The notes: generated by a model not told the origin, from the sequence alone. Positions 1 through 6,838 are shown, numbered from the stretch's first letter. The stretch is 7,823 nucleotides of DNA from Campylobacter sp. (GCA_017940085.1 JAGAZK010000022.1:1-7823); one strand, 5' to 3'. Numbers and translations: made by a program.

Positions 1-315
1 ATTTTTTATAAAGGCGGAGTTGAATACGAAAAAAGATTTTCGGATTTTAGTGTCGGACTTGGAGCGTATTATCAACAATCATTTTTGTCATTTTCTATTT
101 TAGATGATGAGTATTCAGAAGTTGATTATTTAGTCTATCAATACGAACCAAAAGGTATTGAAATAAATGCACATTTAAATTATTATTTTTGGAAATTTCT
201 AGCCGTTGGTGCTAGTGTGAGTTATTCTAAAATCAAAGATAAATTTTATGGAAATGATGAAATTTATTTAAATGACGGCATAAAAGCTATGCTAGGTGTT
301 GGTTTTAGCTTTTAG
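1..315 (+). CDS. C-terminal part of an outer-membrane beta-barrel-like protein (5' end outside window)
   Basis: The reading frame is open from base 1 to a TAG at 313-315, giving 104 visible residues; the start lies upstream of the window. A TTG at 85 is only an internal codon. The visible part consists of short alternating hydrophobic/polar stretches rich in Tyr, Phe and Gly, and the chain ends in Gly-Phe-Ser-Phe. That pattern is typical of outer-membrane beta-barrels, whose last strand usually ends in an aromatic residue. The C-terminal half is related to the next gene: both have AYY followed by FxSF, then YEPKG (visible residues 48-52), then a Tyr-(Leu/Ile)-Asn-Asp-Gly motif (89-93) about ten residues before the end. 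The next gene starts within a few bases, so the two are probably co-transcribed. I do not recognise a named family; the barrel assignment is inferred from composition and strand pattern. Confidence 0.75.
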   Translation: MFYKGGVEYEKRFSDFSVGLGAYYQQSFLSFSILDDEYSEVDYLVYQYEPKGIEINAHLNYYFWKFLAVGASVSYSKIKDKFYGNDEIYLNDGIKAMLGVGFSF

Positions 316-320
316 ATGTG

Positions 321-1004
321 ATGAAATCCCTGCTTTTGCTATTTGCTTGTGTTGTAATTGGGCTTGGCAAAAGCGATTTTATTTTTGATCTTAATATACA
401 AGAAGACAAAAATATTTACACTATAACTGATACTCAAACAACTTCTTATGATTATCTAGATACTCACATCAATCCCCAAAGCGTTTATGGGTATTGGCTT
501 GGGCTTAGTAGATCAAGAGTTATTTTTTATACAGCAAATGCCAAAAGCGGGATTAAATTTGAAAATGGCGATGAAGAATTAAGACTTTTGCCCACAGTTT
601 TTGGGCTAAGATACGCTGATTTCCAGCACAAAGATCTTGAAGAATTAGATCGCCTAAGAAATAGAGATTCTGTGAGTATGGCGTATTATCGGCTTGGGAT
701 TGAGTATTTATACAAAAATATTTTTAGACGAGCTAGTAAAAGAAATGGCGTAAATTTAAACTTCCAAGCATATTACGAAAAAGATTTTTATAGCTTTGTG
801 ATAGATCAACTAATCCCACGCCAAACTAGATATGAGCCAAAAGGCTATGATATGTTTTTGAGTTTTGAATATTTGCCAAGTCCAAATTTGCTTTTAGGAA
901 CTAGATTTGGATATGGAGAAATACAAGGAGAATATCTCCAAGACACGCTTTATATCAATGACGGATTTAAATGGTGGTTTGGATTTAGATATGAGTTTGA
1001 ATAA
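321..1004 (+). CDS. Putative outer-membrane beta-barrel-like protein, paralogue of the preceding gene
   Basis: This is a 227-residue protein if it starts at the ATG at 321. A GTG directly before it (318) would add one residue, and an ATG at 316 is followed at once by TGA. No clear Shine-Dalgarno precedes it, but the upstream gene stops at 315, so translational coupling is likely. The N-terminus (MKSLLLLFACVVIGLG) looks like a short signal peptide, implying export. The mature part is rich in aromatic residues and alternating strands (for example residues 144-161 and 176-227) and ends in YEFE, consistent with a small barrel in the outer membrane. YEPKG (171-175) and YINDG (211-215) match the preceding gene, so the pair probably arose by tandem duplication. 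The middle (about 95-140) is charged and less strand-like. I do not recognise the family; the substrate or role is unknown. Confidence 0.8.
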   Translation: MKSLLLLFACVVIGLGKSDFIFDLNIQEDKNIYTITDTQTTSYDYLDTHINPQSVYGYWLGLSRSRVIFYTANAKSGIKFENGDEELRLLPTVFGLRYADFQHKDLEELDRLRNRDSVSMAYYRLGIEYLYKNIFRRASKRNGVNLNFQAYYEKDFYSFVIDQLIPRQTRYEPKGYDMFLSFEYLPSPNLLLGTRFGYGEIQGEYLQDTLYINDGFKWWFGFRYEFE

Positions 1005-1060
1005 ATTTAACCCTAATTTATCCAAATTTAGTTTAAATTTGAGCAAATTTACTATATAAT
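1003..1060 (+). promoter_or_regulatory. Promoter of the EamA transporter gene: TATAAT box behind helically phased A-tracts
   Basis: A perfect TATAAT lies at 1055-1060, about 13 bases before the AAGGA ribosome binding site, so transcription probably starts near 1067 with a very short leader. There is no recognisable -35 box. Instead AAATTT occurs at 1003, 1024, 1035 and 1045 and AATTT at 1015, a spacing of 10-11 bp that leads up to the -10 box. Known Campylobacter sigma-70 promoters have a strong -10 and a periodic AT signal instead of a -35, which fits. No convincing terminator for the preceding gene is visible in this gap. Confidence 0.6.
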
Positions 1061-1082
1061 CCGCATTTTAAAAAGGATAAAT

Positions 1083-1958
1083 TTGAATAAATTAATCATA
1101 GTTACGCTGATTTGGGCATTTAGTTTTTCTTTGATAGGTGAGTTTTTAAAAGGCGTTGATAGTGTATTTTTGGCATTTTTACGCGTATTTTTGGCTCTAA
1201 TTTGCTTTTTGCCATTTATGAAATTTCGTGGAGTAAATTTAGCCCTAGCACTTAAAATTTCACTAATTGGTGCAGTGCAAATTGGCATAATGTATATTTT
1301 TTATTATAAAAGTTTTGCATATCTAAAAGTCTATGAAGTAGCGTTATTTACGATATTTACGCCGTTTTATGTAACTTTGATTTATGACGCATTAAAGCTA
1401 AATTTCAGACCACTTTATATTTTAAGTGTCGCAGTTGCTGTATTTGGGGCATTTATCATCAAATTTAAGGGCATAAACTCAGATTTTTTAATCGGATTTT
1501 TGTATATCCAAATCGCAAATTTTTGTTTTGGTTTAGGGCAAAGTGCGTATAAATTTGCACTTGAAAATCAAGGCTTTAGGGAGCAAAAAGAGCTTTTTGG
1601 CTACTTTTTTGTAGGAGCGAGTGTGGTTACAGCAGTGGCTTTGATTTTTCTTGGCAATCCGCAAAATTTCAGCGTTACGCCATTTCAAATCGGCGTGATT
1701 TTGTGGCTTAGCGTTGTTGCTAGTGCTGTGGGGTATTTTTTGTGGAACAAAGGTGCATGTGAAGTTGATAGTGGGGTTTTAGCTATTATGAACAACGCCC
1801 TAATCCCAGCTGCAATCATCGTAAATTTGGTATTTTGGAGCCACAATGCTGATTTAATTCGCTTAATTATTGGCTCGGTTGTAATTTTTGCTTCGCTAAT
1901 TTTGCACAAAAAAATTATAAATTTTTATGCAAAAAAGTCGCATAAGAGTTTGGGCTAA
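1083..1958 (+). CDS. EamA/DMT-family inner-membrane transporter
   Basis: This 291-residue, very hydrophobic protein has about ten predicted membrane segments (roughly 3-22, 28-47, 53-80, 82-103, 107-127, 134-158, 171-191, 199-223, 230-252, 257-277). They are arranged as two similar halves of five, the usual EamA (10-TMS drug/metabolite transporter) architecture, and the length is normal for the family. The second half carries the family-like segment around SAVGYFLWNKG (about 213-223). A short Lys-rich tail follows the last helix. The start is TTG, supported by AAGGA at 1073-1077 at good spacing and by the TATAAT box just upstream. Such proteins usually export amino acids, metabolites or drugs, but the substrate cannot be read from the sequence. 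The gene appears to be its own transcription unit, since a separate -10 box precedes the next gene. Confidence 0.88.
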   Translation: MNKLIIVTLIWAFSFSLIGEFLKGVDSVFLAFLRVFLALICFLPFMKFRGVNLALALKISLIGAVQIGIMYIFYYKSFAYLKVYEVALFTIFTPFYVTLIYDALKLNFRPLYILSVAVAVFGAFIIKFKGINSDFLIGFLYIQIANFCFGLGQSAYKFALENQGFREQKELFGYFFVGASVVTAVALIFLGNPQNFSVTPFQIGVILWLSVVASAVGYFLWNKGACEVDSGVLAIMNNALIPAAIIVNLVFWSHNADLIRLIIGSVVIFASLILHKKIINFYAKKSHKSLG

Positions 1959-1984
1959 ATTTATAGCAATTTTATTAGCCTTTT
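1953..1984 (+). terminator. Weak candidate terminator after the transporter gene
   Basis: GGCTAA (1953-1958, containing the stop codon) can pair with TTAGCC (1975-1980) across a 16-base loop, followed by only TTTT. The stem is short and the U-run is minimal, and the T-run also forms the start of the next promoter. Read-through into the next gene is therefore plausible. Confidence 0.25.
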
Positions 1985-1992
1985 GATAAAAT
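1984..1992 (+). promoter_or_regulatory. Extended -10 promoter of the DJ-1-like/thiL/truD unit
   Basis: TG-A-TAAAAT (TG at 1984-1985, hexamer at 1987-1992) is an extended -10 element. It predicts a start near 1999 and a leader of about 16 bases containing the AAGG ribosome binding site (2005-2008) six bases before the ATG at 2015. Confidence 0.5.
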
Positions 1993-2014
1993 CCAAAGCA
2001 AAAAAAGGTTTTTG

Positions 2015-2494
2015 ATGAAAACTTGCTTGATACTCTATGATCGCGTGAATTTATTGAGTTTCGCACAGATTTACAACCTACTTAAAAAATCAAAAATCAA
2101 ATTTGATATAATTTCTTTTCATCCGCAAACCAAAGACGAATACGAATACACCATTAATTCAGATATTTCAAATGAATCTCTTTTTGGATATGAGATGATT
2201 TTTTTGCCAGATGGACTTGGTGCTTTGGATTTGCAATATGATGATATTTTTCTAAGTTGGATTAAAACCGCAAAAGATGCCAAAATCAAGGTTTGTGTGG
2301 ATTTGGGGAGTTTGATTTTAGGTGGAGCTGGACTGCTTGATGGCAAAAAAGCCACAGTTAGGGGCGGATATATCAACACCCTAAAAGAATACTGCGAACA
2401 TTTTGACGGAGATTTTTACGCTGGGGACGATATTATTAGCATACTTGATACAAAAGATTCGTGGCAAAAACTCGCAGACATATTAAATGGATAA
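2015..2494 (+). CDS. Short DJ-1/PfpI-family protein, apparently lacking the catalytic cysteine
   Basis: This 159-residue protein starts at the ATG at 2015, six bases after AAGG; the TTG directly before it is less likely. The fold is recognisable: an N-terminal strand and helix (MKTCLILYDRVNLLSF), the loop LPDGLGA (64-70, family usually xPGGxG), the nucleophile-elbow region followed by AGLLDGKKAT (105-114), and DGDFYAGDD (131-139) where relatives have DGxxxTAGG. Aligned on AGLLDG, the residue that is Cys in active relatives (C-T-G-S/A-L) is Asp96 (D-L-G-S-L); the only nearby Cys is Cys94, two residues earlier. The N-terminal acidic partner is also replaced (Ser15). It is shorter than most relatives. 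Its stop overlaps the thiL start by eight bases, so they are co-translated. I infer a non-enzymatic or altered role; the substrate is unknown. Confidence 0.75.
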   Translation: MKTCLILYDRVNLLSFAQIYNLLKKSKIKFDIISFHPQTKDEYEYTINSDISNESLFGYEMIFLPDGLGALDLQYDDIFLSWIKTAKDAKIKVCVDLGSLILGGAGLLDGKKATVRGGYINTLKEYCEHFDGDFYAGDDIISILDTKDSWQKLADILNG

Positions 2495-3302
2495 AGAAAA
2501 CGCTGTTATATCAAATTTCGCTAATAAATTTATAGGCGATGACGGAGCGATTGCTGATGATTTCATTTATAGCAAAGATCTTTTTTGCGAAGATACGCAT
2601 TTTAAACGCTCTTGGCTAAATTTAACTCAAATTGGACAAAAAGCAGTTTTAGTCAATATTAGCGATGCTATAGCTATGAACGCTAAGCCCAAATTTGCTT
2701 TGCTCGGACTTGGAATCCCAAAAAATCTCTCAAACAATGAAATTAACGAGCTTTGCGATAGTATCAAACAAACTTTGAATAAATTTGATTGTGAAATTAT
2801 AGGCGGAGATACGATTAAAAGCGATAAAATCTTTATTTCTCTTACGATAATTTCTAAGCCAAATGGTAAAATTTTAAGCCGAAATGGAGCAAAATTAGGC
2901 GATTTGGTTTGTTTTACTGGGGTTTTAGGTCAGAGCTTAAAAAATCTAAAAACTCTCCAAAATGGTGGCAAAATCAGCTCAAATTCTCGTTTTTCCAAGC
3001 CCCAAATTCGCTCAAATTTTATCAAAAACGCAGCGAAATTTATAAGATCTGCTATGGATATAAGCGATGGCTTGGCAAGTGATTTGCCAAAAATTTGTGG
3101 AAAATTTGGGATCAAATTTAGTCAAAAACTAAGCAAATTTGAGCTAATTAGCGGAGAAGAATATGAAATGCTTTTTACTTTGCCACCAAAAAATCTCCCA
3201 AAAATCCAAAATATCGCCCAAAAACACCGCCTAAAACTAAATATTCTTGGCAAAATAACAAAAGGAAAATACAAATTTCATGGAAAATTTACTCACTTCT
3301 AA
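2487..3302 (+). CDS. thiL: Thiamine-monophosphate kinase ThiL
   Basis: ThiL phosphorylates thiamine monophosphate with ATP to give thiamine diphosphate, the last step of cofactor synthesis, in the cytoplasm. The protein has 271 residues and shows the family motifs in order: GDDGA (17-21), EDTHF (35-39), [12 protein letters not shown] (57-68), IGGDT (105-109), the [11 protein letters not shown] metal/nucleotide motif (190-200) and [10 protein letters not shown] (222-231, commonly GEDYEL, so one conservative Asp-to-Glu change). It is shorter than E. coli ThiL (about 325 residues), mainly because the loop between the DISDG motif and the GEEYE motif is compressed to about 30 residues; the catalytic motifs remain. 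It overlaps the upstream DJ-1-like gene by 8 bases and truD by 23 bases, implying translational coupling. The thiL-truD adjacency is, from memory, also seen in C. jejuni. Confidence 0.95.
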   Translation: MDKENAVISNFANKFIGDDGAIADDFIYSKDLFCEDTHFKRSWLNLTQIGQKAVLVNISDAIAMNAKPKFALLGLGIPKNLSNNEINELCDSIKQTLNKFDCEIIGGDTIKSDKIFISLTIISKPNGKILSRNGAKLGDLVCFTGVLGQSLKNLKTLQNGGKISSNSRFSKPQIRSNFIKNAAKFIRSAMDISDGLASDLPKICGKFGIKFSQKLSKFELISGEEYEMLFTLPPKNLPKIQNIAQKHRLKLNILGKITKGKYKFHGKFTHF

Positions 3303-4407
3303 AATACTTCGCTCCACAACTCATTCGCCTATAAATGCACATTTTAGCAAAAACTCAAGCGATTTTGTCGTGCGAGAAAATCCGCTTTATGAGTTTAGCG
3401 GAGATGGAGAATGGCTGATAATCCAAATCCAAAAAAAGGACCTTAGCACAAATGAAGCTTTGAGAATTTTTAGCGAACAAAGCGGGATTAAAATGCGAGA
3501 TTTCGGCTTTGCTGGGCTAAAAGACAAAATGGGCTTAACCACTCAATTTATCTCAATGCCTTTTAAATTTAGTAGTTTTCTAAGCAAATTTGAGAGTGAA
3601 AAAATCAAAATTATCTCAACACATCGCCACAATAACAAACTCAAAATCGGTCATCTTAAATCAAATAGCTTTTTTATCCGCCTAAAAAAAGTCATGCCAA
3701 GCGATGCGACTAAATTAAACTCAGTCATCGCTCAAATCAATAAAAACGGATTTGGAAATTATTTTGGGTATCAAAGATTTGGCAAATTTAATGACAATTT
3801 CACACTTGGAGAGCAAATTCTAAAAGACATTAAAAACGGCAAAAAAAGCAAATTTAATCCCAAAATGACAAATTTTTTTATTTCTGCTTTTCAAAGTGAG
3901 CTTTTTAATCGTTGGCTTAGCAAAAGAATTGAAATTAGTCATTTCGCAAATGATTTTAGCCAAAAAGAAATCGCTGATATTTATAAATTTGATCCCCAAA
4001 CAGCCAAATCCCTAAAATCCCAAAAACAATTTTTTAAGTTAATTTTGGGTGATGTTTTGGGGCATTATCCGCATGGAAAGGTATTTTTGTGTGAAGATTT
4101 AAGCGATGAGATTGAGCATTTTAAAGTTCATAACAAAACACCAATGGGTGCATTGATCGGCAAAAAATGCTTTGAGAGTAAAGGCATTGCCAATAAAATT
4201 GAAAGCGAGATTTTTGATAAGTTTAGCGAGTTTTTGCCTTTTATGAACGGCTCGAGACGATATGCTTGGATTTGGGCGGATAATTTAGAGAGCAAATACG
4301 ATGAGCAAAATGCCCATTTTAGCTTATCTTTTACACTTCCAAAAGGAAGTTATGCCACTACGCTTTTGAGTGAAATTTTGGGCGTAAATTTGGGCGAATT
4401 TGATTAA
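3280..4407 (+). CDS. truD: tRNA pseudouridine(13) synthase TruD
   Basis: TruD converts uridine 13 of tRNA-Glu to pseudouridine. The 375-residue protein has all the signature elements: [15 protein letters not shown] (75-89) with the catalytic Asp82, NYFGYQRFG (160-168), [11 protein letters not shown] (202-212), PMGALIG (288-294), GSRR (324-327) and LPKGSYAT (353-360) near the C-terminus. The insertion domain expected between the two halves of the catalytic domain lies around 215-320. The ATG at 3280 lies inside thiL and leaves the N-terminus in register with other TruD proteins ([18 protein letters not shown], 16-33). An AAGGA at 3262-3266 is rather distant, so coupling to thiL translation probably helps. 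Length and motifs suggest a functional enzyme. It is the last gene of the DJ-1-like/thiL/truD unit. Confidence 0.96.
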   Translation: MENLLTSKILRSTTHSPINAHFSKNSSDFVVRENPLYEFSGDGEWLIIQIQKKDLSTNEALRIFSEQSGIKMRDFGFAGLKDKMGLTTQFISMPFKFSSFLSKFESEKIKIISTHRHNNKLKIGHLKSNSFFIRLKKVMPSDATKLNSVIAQINKNGFGNYFGYQRFGKFNDNFTLGEQILKDIKNGKKSKFNPKMTNFFISAFQSELFNRWLSKRIEISHFANDFSQKEIADIYKFDPQTAKSLKSQKQFFKLILGDVLGHYPHGKVFLCEDLSDEIEHFKVHNKTPMGALIGKKCFESKGIANKIESEIFDKFSEFLPFMNGSRRYAWIWADNLESKYDEQNAHFSLSFTLPKGSYATTLLSEILGVNLGEFD

Positions 4408-4454
4408 ATTTGGGTATAAATTTAGCTCAATTTAGTTAAACTTTTATCAAATTT
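4386..4454 (+). promoter_or_regulatory. Candidate promoter region of the HIT gene with phased A-tracts
   Basis: AAATTT (or AATTT) tracts begin at about 4386, 4397, 4406, 4418, 4429 and 4449, again near-helical spacing, and a TATAAA lies at 4415-4420. If that is the -10 box, transcription would start near 4427 with a 40-base leader. Part of this stretch is the end of truD (stop at 4405-4407). No terminator is seen between truD and the HIT gene, so read-through from truD is also possible. Confidence 0.35.
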
Positions 4455-4466
4455 GAAAGGACAAAA

Positions 4467-4850
4467 ATGATTTTTAATGATGAACTAATTAGAGTTGAGA
4501 TAGAAATTAGCGAAATCCCTTGGGTAAAGATTTTTGCTAAAAATGAAGCCAAAGAGCTAAGTGATTGCGATGAAAGGACGAAAAATAGATTGTTTGCAGC
4601 CGCAATGATAACAGAAAGAGCGATGAGAGAATTTTATGAGCCTGATAAGATTAATTGGGCAAGTTTTGGTAATCAAGTCCCAAAAGTCCATATCCATATC
4701 CAAGCTCGTTTTAAAGATGATAGCTTTTTTCCAGAGCCAATGTGGGGAGCCAAACAAAGAGAAGGTGTCAAAAGAGATTTAAATTATGAAAGATTTGTCG
4801 CATTTCTAAACGAAAGATTAAATTTCGCCCAACTTAGCAGTATATTTTAA
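4467..4850 (+). CDS. HIT-family protein (nucleotide hydrolase/transferase-like)
   Basis: This 127-residue cytoplasmic protein starts at ATG 4467, five bases after AAAGGA (4456-4461). Its C-terminal half has the HIT hallmark: NWASFGNQVPKVHIHIQARF (63-82), followed by FFPEPMWG (87-94), which resembles a proteobacterial HIT subgroup with a (V/I)HxHVxAR core and a PxPxWG tail. The usual motif is His-x-His-x-His; here the first His is Lys73, while His75 (the expected nucleophile) and His77 remain. HIT proteins cleave or transfer nucleotidyl groups, for example on dinucleoside polyphosphates or AMP-amidates; the exact substrate here is not known. The protein is short but complete for this subgroup. 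It faces the flagellin gene and ends just before a stem-loop terminator. Confidence 0.82.
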   Translation: MIFNDELIRVEIEISEIPWVKIFAKNEAKELSDCDERTKNRLFAAAMITERAMREFYEPDKINWASFGNQVPKVHIHIQARFKDDSFFPEPMWGAKQREGVKRDLNYERFVAFLNERLNFAQLSSIF

Positions 4851-4860
4851 TCGCTAATTT

Positions 4861-4895
4861 ATAAATTTGGCTATTTAGCCAAATTTATTTTGTAA
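4861..4895 (+). terminator. Stem-loop terminator after the HIT gene
   Basis: A perfect 12-bp stem (4861-4872 with 4877-4888) closes a four-base ATTT loop, with GGCT/AGCC at the loop end, and is followed by a T-rich tail. It lies 10 bases after the HIT stop codon. The remaining AT-rich bases up to the flagellin terminator hold no gene that I can see. Confidence 0.7.
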
Positions 4896-4974
4896 ATATT
4901 TTCTTTAATCCACAAATAAATTTTTCTAAATAATATAAACTAATTTATTGGTATTTCACGCTTTTTATAGATAA

Positions 4975-5013
4975 AAATTTATTCAAAAACTTATTAAAGC
5001 TTTGAATAAATTT
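4975..5013. repeat. 13-bp AT-rich inverted repeat between converging genes
   Basis: AAATTTATTCAAA (4975-4987) is the exact reverse complement of TTTGAATAAATTT (5001-5013), with 13 bases between. It sits in the spacer between the HIT gene and flagellin, outside both of their terminators. Neither side has a good U-run, so it is not a clear intrinsic terminator. It could form a hairpin in read-through RNA or be a protein binding site, or it may only reflect the local base composition. Confidence 0.5.
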
Positions 5014-5042
5014 ACTCACCTAGTTAGCAAAATTAAGTTAAA

Positions 5043-5078
5043 TAAAAAAGGGTCGTAGCCCAAAGAGAGCCACGACCC
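5043..5078 (-). terminator. Intrinsic terminator of the flagellin gene
   Basis: Read on the minus strand, GGGTCGTGGCT pairs with GGCTACGACCC through an 11-bp stem (with two G-U pairs) around a seven-base loop, followed directly by TTTTTT. It is one of the few GC-rich stretches in the window and starts 18 bases after the flagellin stop codon, as expected for a very highly expressed single gene. Confidence 0.92.
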
Positions 5079-5096
5079 CAAAGAAGTAAAAGAATA

Positions 5097-6797
5097 CTAT
5101 TGAAGTAGTCTTAGAACATTTTGTTGCACTGTGTTAGCTTGGCTCATAGCGTAGCTTCCTGATTGTGCAAGAATGTTAAATTTATTGAAGTTACTTGCTT
5201 CACTTGCAAAATCCACATCGCGGATTTGAGATTCAGCAGCTGTAACATTTACTTGAGTTGTAGTAATGTTAGAGATAGTAACTTTTAGTTGGTTTTCAGC
5301 AGAACCAAGATCTGATCTGATTGTATCAAGAAGTCTTTGAGCAGCTTCTGCAATATCAATCATAGCTTGAGCACCAGCATAAGTTGTTACACCAGAGAGT
5401 TGTTTAGCTCTCTCGCTACCAGCTGCAAAGTATCCCAAAGCTTCAGCATAGTCTATTTCCATAATACCTGTATTTAGGTCAGCCAAAGACACAGTTTTTT
5501 GTGATACACCACCATTTGTAAGACCAATTGTGTTGTTTAGGTTAGCATAGCTGTTTGCACCCATAGCTTTGATGAGAGATCCTGCAGAAATAGCACCAAG
5601 AGCTGTTAATTCTACATTGATACCAGCTAATGCACCAAATGATGAAGCACCTGTTACAAATCTAACATCTATATCGCGTGAATCTTGTCTGATAAGGCTA
5701 ATTCTACCAATATTTGTGAAACCACCAGTTGATTGTTTAGCTATACCTGTTACAGGGTGAGCAGAAGCTATCATAGCAGCAGCCATAGCAGCATTTACAC
5801 CGAGAACTGATACAACATCAGCAGCGTTAGAAGTAGTAACATGAATAGTAATAGCTCTGCCATCTAAAGAAGTAAGATTTAATTTACCATTATCTTTAGT
5901 AGCAATTACGCCTGTTTGTTCTTTGATAGCGTTGATAGCATTTACCAATACTTCGTCTCTATCGCCGTTTTGCAATGCCAAAGTTCCGATGTGAGCACCA
6001 TTGATCATAAGACCATTGATTGTTCCTTCTTTGATAGCATTGTTAAATGTAAGAGAGTTATTTACATTTGCTTTAACGCCTGTTTCGTCTTTAGCTAGAT
6101 TGATTCTTTCAGCTAAGATTTTAAAGCCTTCAGTTGTGAATTCTTTAGCAGTAATAGCTTCAAAAGTAAATCCATTAGGATAGCCGTCAATTCCTTGGAA
6201 TTGCATTTGAAGACCAACTGTACCAAGTGCTGTGCCGAGTGCTGTAAATGCGTGAGCGACATTGGCTGAAGTTTCAAATCTAGTGTGTCCGATTTTGTTT
6301 GAGTTTGTAGCACCGATACTAACTTGAACGGTTTCATTTGAATAAGCACCGATTTGGAAGTTTCTGTTGCTATAATTACCATTTAACAAAGTTTGTCCGT
6401 TGAAGCTTGTTTGGTTAGCGATATTGTCAAGTTGTTCTAAAAGTCTTGAAATATCTCTTTGTAGAGCTGCACGAGATTCTCTGCTTTGTCCGTCTTGAGC
6501 TGATTGAGTAGCTTTTGTTTTGATCGTATTCAAAATGCTGATTTGTTCGTTCATAGCGTTGTCAGCTGTTTCAACGATACCAGCTGCGTCATTAGCATTT
6601 TTGATAGCTTGACCAAGAGCAGATGCTTGAGAGCGAAGGCTGTCAGCAATCGTCATACCTGAAGCATCATCAGCAGCAGATTGAATTTGAAGACCTGAAC
6701 TTAACTTACCAAGAGAAGCAGATAACGCTGAGTCGTTTGCCAAAGAGTTTTTGTAAGCGTTCATCGCTGTAATGTTGGTGTTAATTCTGAAAGACAT
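5097..6797 (-). CDS. flaA: Flagellin, FlaA type (flagellar filament subunit)
   Basis: The 566-residue flagellin is secreted by the flagellar type III system and polymerises into the filament. The start is the ATG at 6797-6795, six bases after AAAGGA (6804-6809); the same frame stays open upstream to a TTG at 6866, but that TTG lies in the sigma-28 promoter. The N-terminal D0/D1 region (about 1-170) begins MSFRINTNITAMNA and includes NTIKTKATQSAQDGQ (90-104). The C-terminal D1/D0 region (about 480-566) ends QANTVQQNVLRLLQ. The middle (about 171-479) is the variable surface part; residues 258-320 resemble a Flagellin_IN repeat, and an Ala-rich stretch lies at 335-346. There are no Cys or Trp residues, as is usual for flagellins. 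The gene has fewer AAATTT words and looks less AT-rich than its neighbours. Sigma-28 control favours flaA over sigma-54-driven flaB; no second flagellin lies in the window. Confidence 0.95.
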   Translation of the reverse strand: MSFRINTNITAMNAYKNSLANDSALSASLGKLSSGLQIQSAADDASGMTIADSLRSQASALGQAIKNANDAAGIVETADNAMNEQISILNTIKTKATQSAQDGQSRESRAALQRDISRLLEQLDNIANQTSFNGQTLLNGNYSNRNFQIGAYSNETVQVSIGATNSNKIGHTRFETSANVAHAFTALGTALGTVGLQMQFQGIDGYPNGFTFEAITAKEFTTEGFKILAERINLAKDETGVKANVNNSLTFNNAIKEGTINGLMINGAHIGTLALQNGDRDEVLVNAINAIKEQTGVIATKDNGKLNLTSLDGRAITIHVTTSNAADVVSVLGVNAAMAAAMIASAHPVTGIAKQSTGGFTNIGRISLIRQDSRDIDVRFVTGASSFGALAGINVELTALGAISAGSLIKAMGANSYANLNNTIGLTNGGVSQKTVSLADLNTGIMEIDYAEALGYFAAGSERAKQLSGVTTYAGAQAMIDIAEAAQRLLDTIRSDLGSAENQLKVTISNITTTQVNVTAAESQIRDVDFASEASNFNKFNILAQSGSYAMSQANTVQQNVLRLLQ

Positions 6798-6803
6798 GGT
6801 ATA

Positions 6804-6809
6804 TCCTTT
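6804..6809 (-). promoter_or_regulatory. Ribosome binding site of flagellin, deciding the start
   Basis: The minus strand reads AAAGGA six bases before the ATG at 6797. This fixes the start 23 codons downstream of the longest open frame. The GGA within it is also a possible second CsrA contact. Confidence 0.85.
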
Positions 6810-6820
6810 AAAGTAAATTT

Positions 6821-6838
6821 TCCAGCGTCCTTGCTGAA
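6821..6838 (-). promoter_or_regulatory. Leader hairpin with GGA in a hexaloop, candidate CsrA site on flagellin mRNA
   Basis: On the minus strand TTCAGC and GCTGGA pair (six pairs, one G-U) around the loop AAGGAC. GGA presented in a small hairpin loop is the classic CsrA recognition form, and a second GGA overlaps the ribosome binding site 12 bases downstream. In C. jejuni, CsrA binds the flaA leader and is antagonised by FliW, so the same control is inferred here from sequence alone. Confidence 0.5.

Noticed and set aside
345..353. Lipoprotein signal (Cys at residue 10 of the second barrel-like protein)
   Set aside because: LFAC has Phe at the -2 position and comes too early after only one positive charge. 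A plain signal peptide is more likely.
1052..1288. Minus-strand frames opposite the transporter, DJ-1-like, thiL, HIT and ttcA genes
   Set aside because: They lie opposite well-supported genes, have no recognisable motifs and no ribosome binding sites.
2015..2494. A thiamine-pathway role for the DJ-1-like gene because relatives were once called thiJ
   Set aside because: That name for DJ-1 relatives is historical and not supported by chemistry. Adjacency to thiL alone does not show a thiamine role.
6113..6382. 89-codon minus-strand open frame inside flagellin
   Set aside because: It is a shifted-frame shadow of the flagellin coding sequence with low-complexity content and no ribosome binding site. 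Plus-strand frames at 5569-5760, 5916-6098 and 6001-6183 are likewise antisense shadows.
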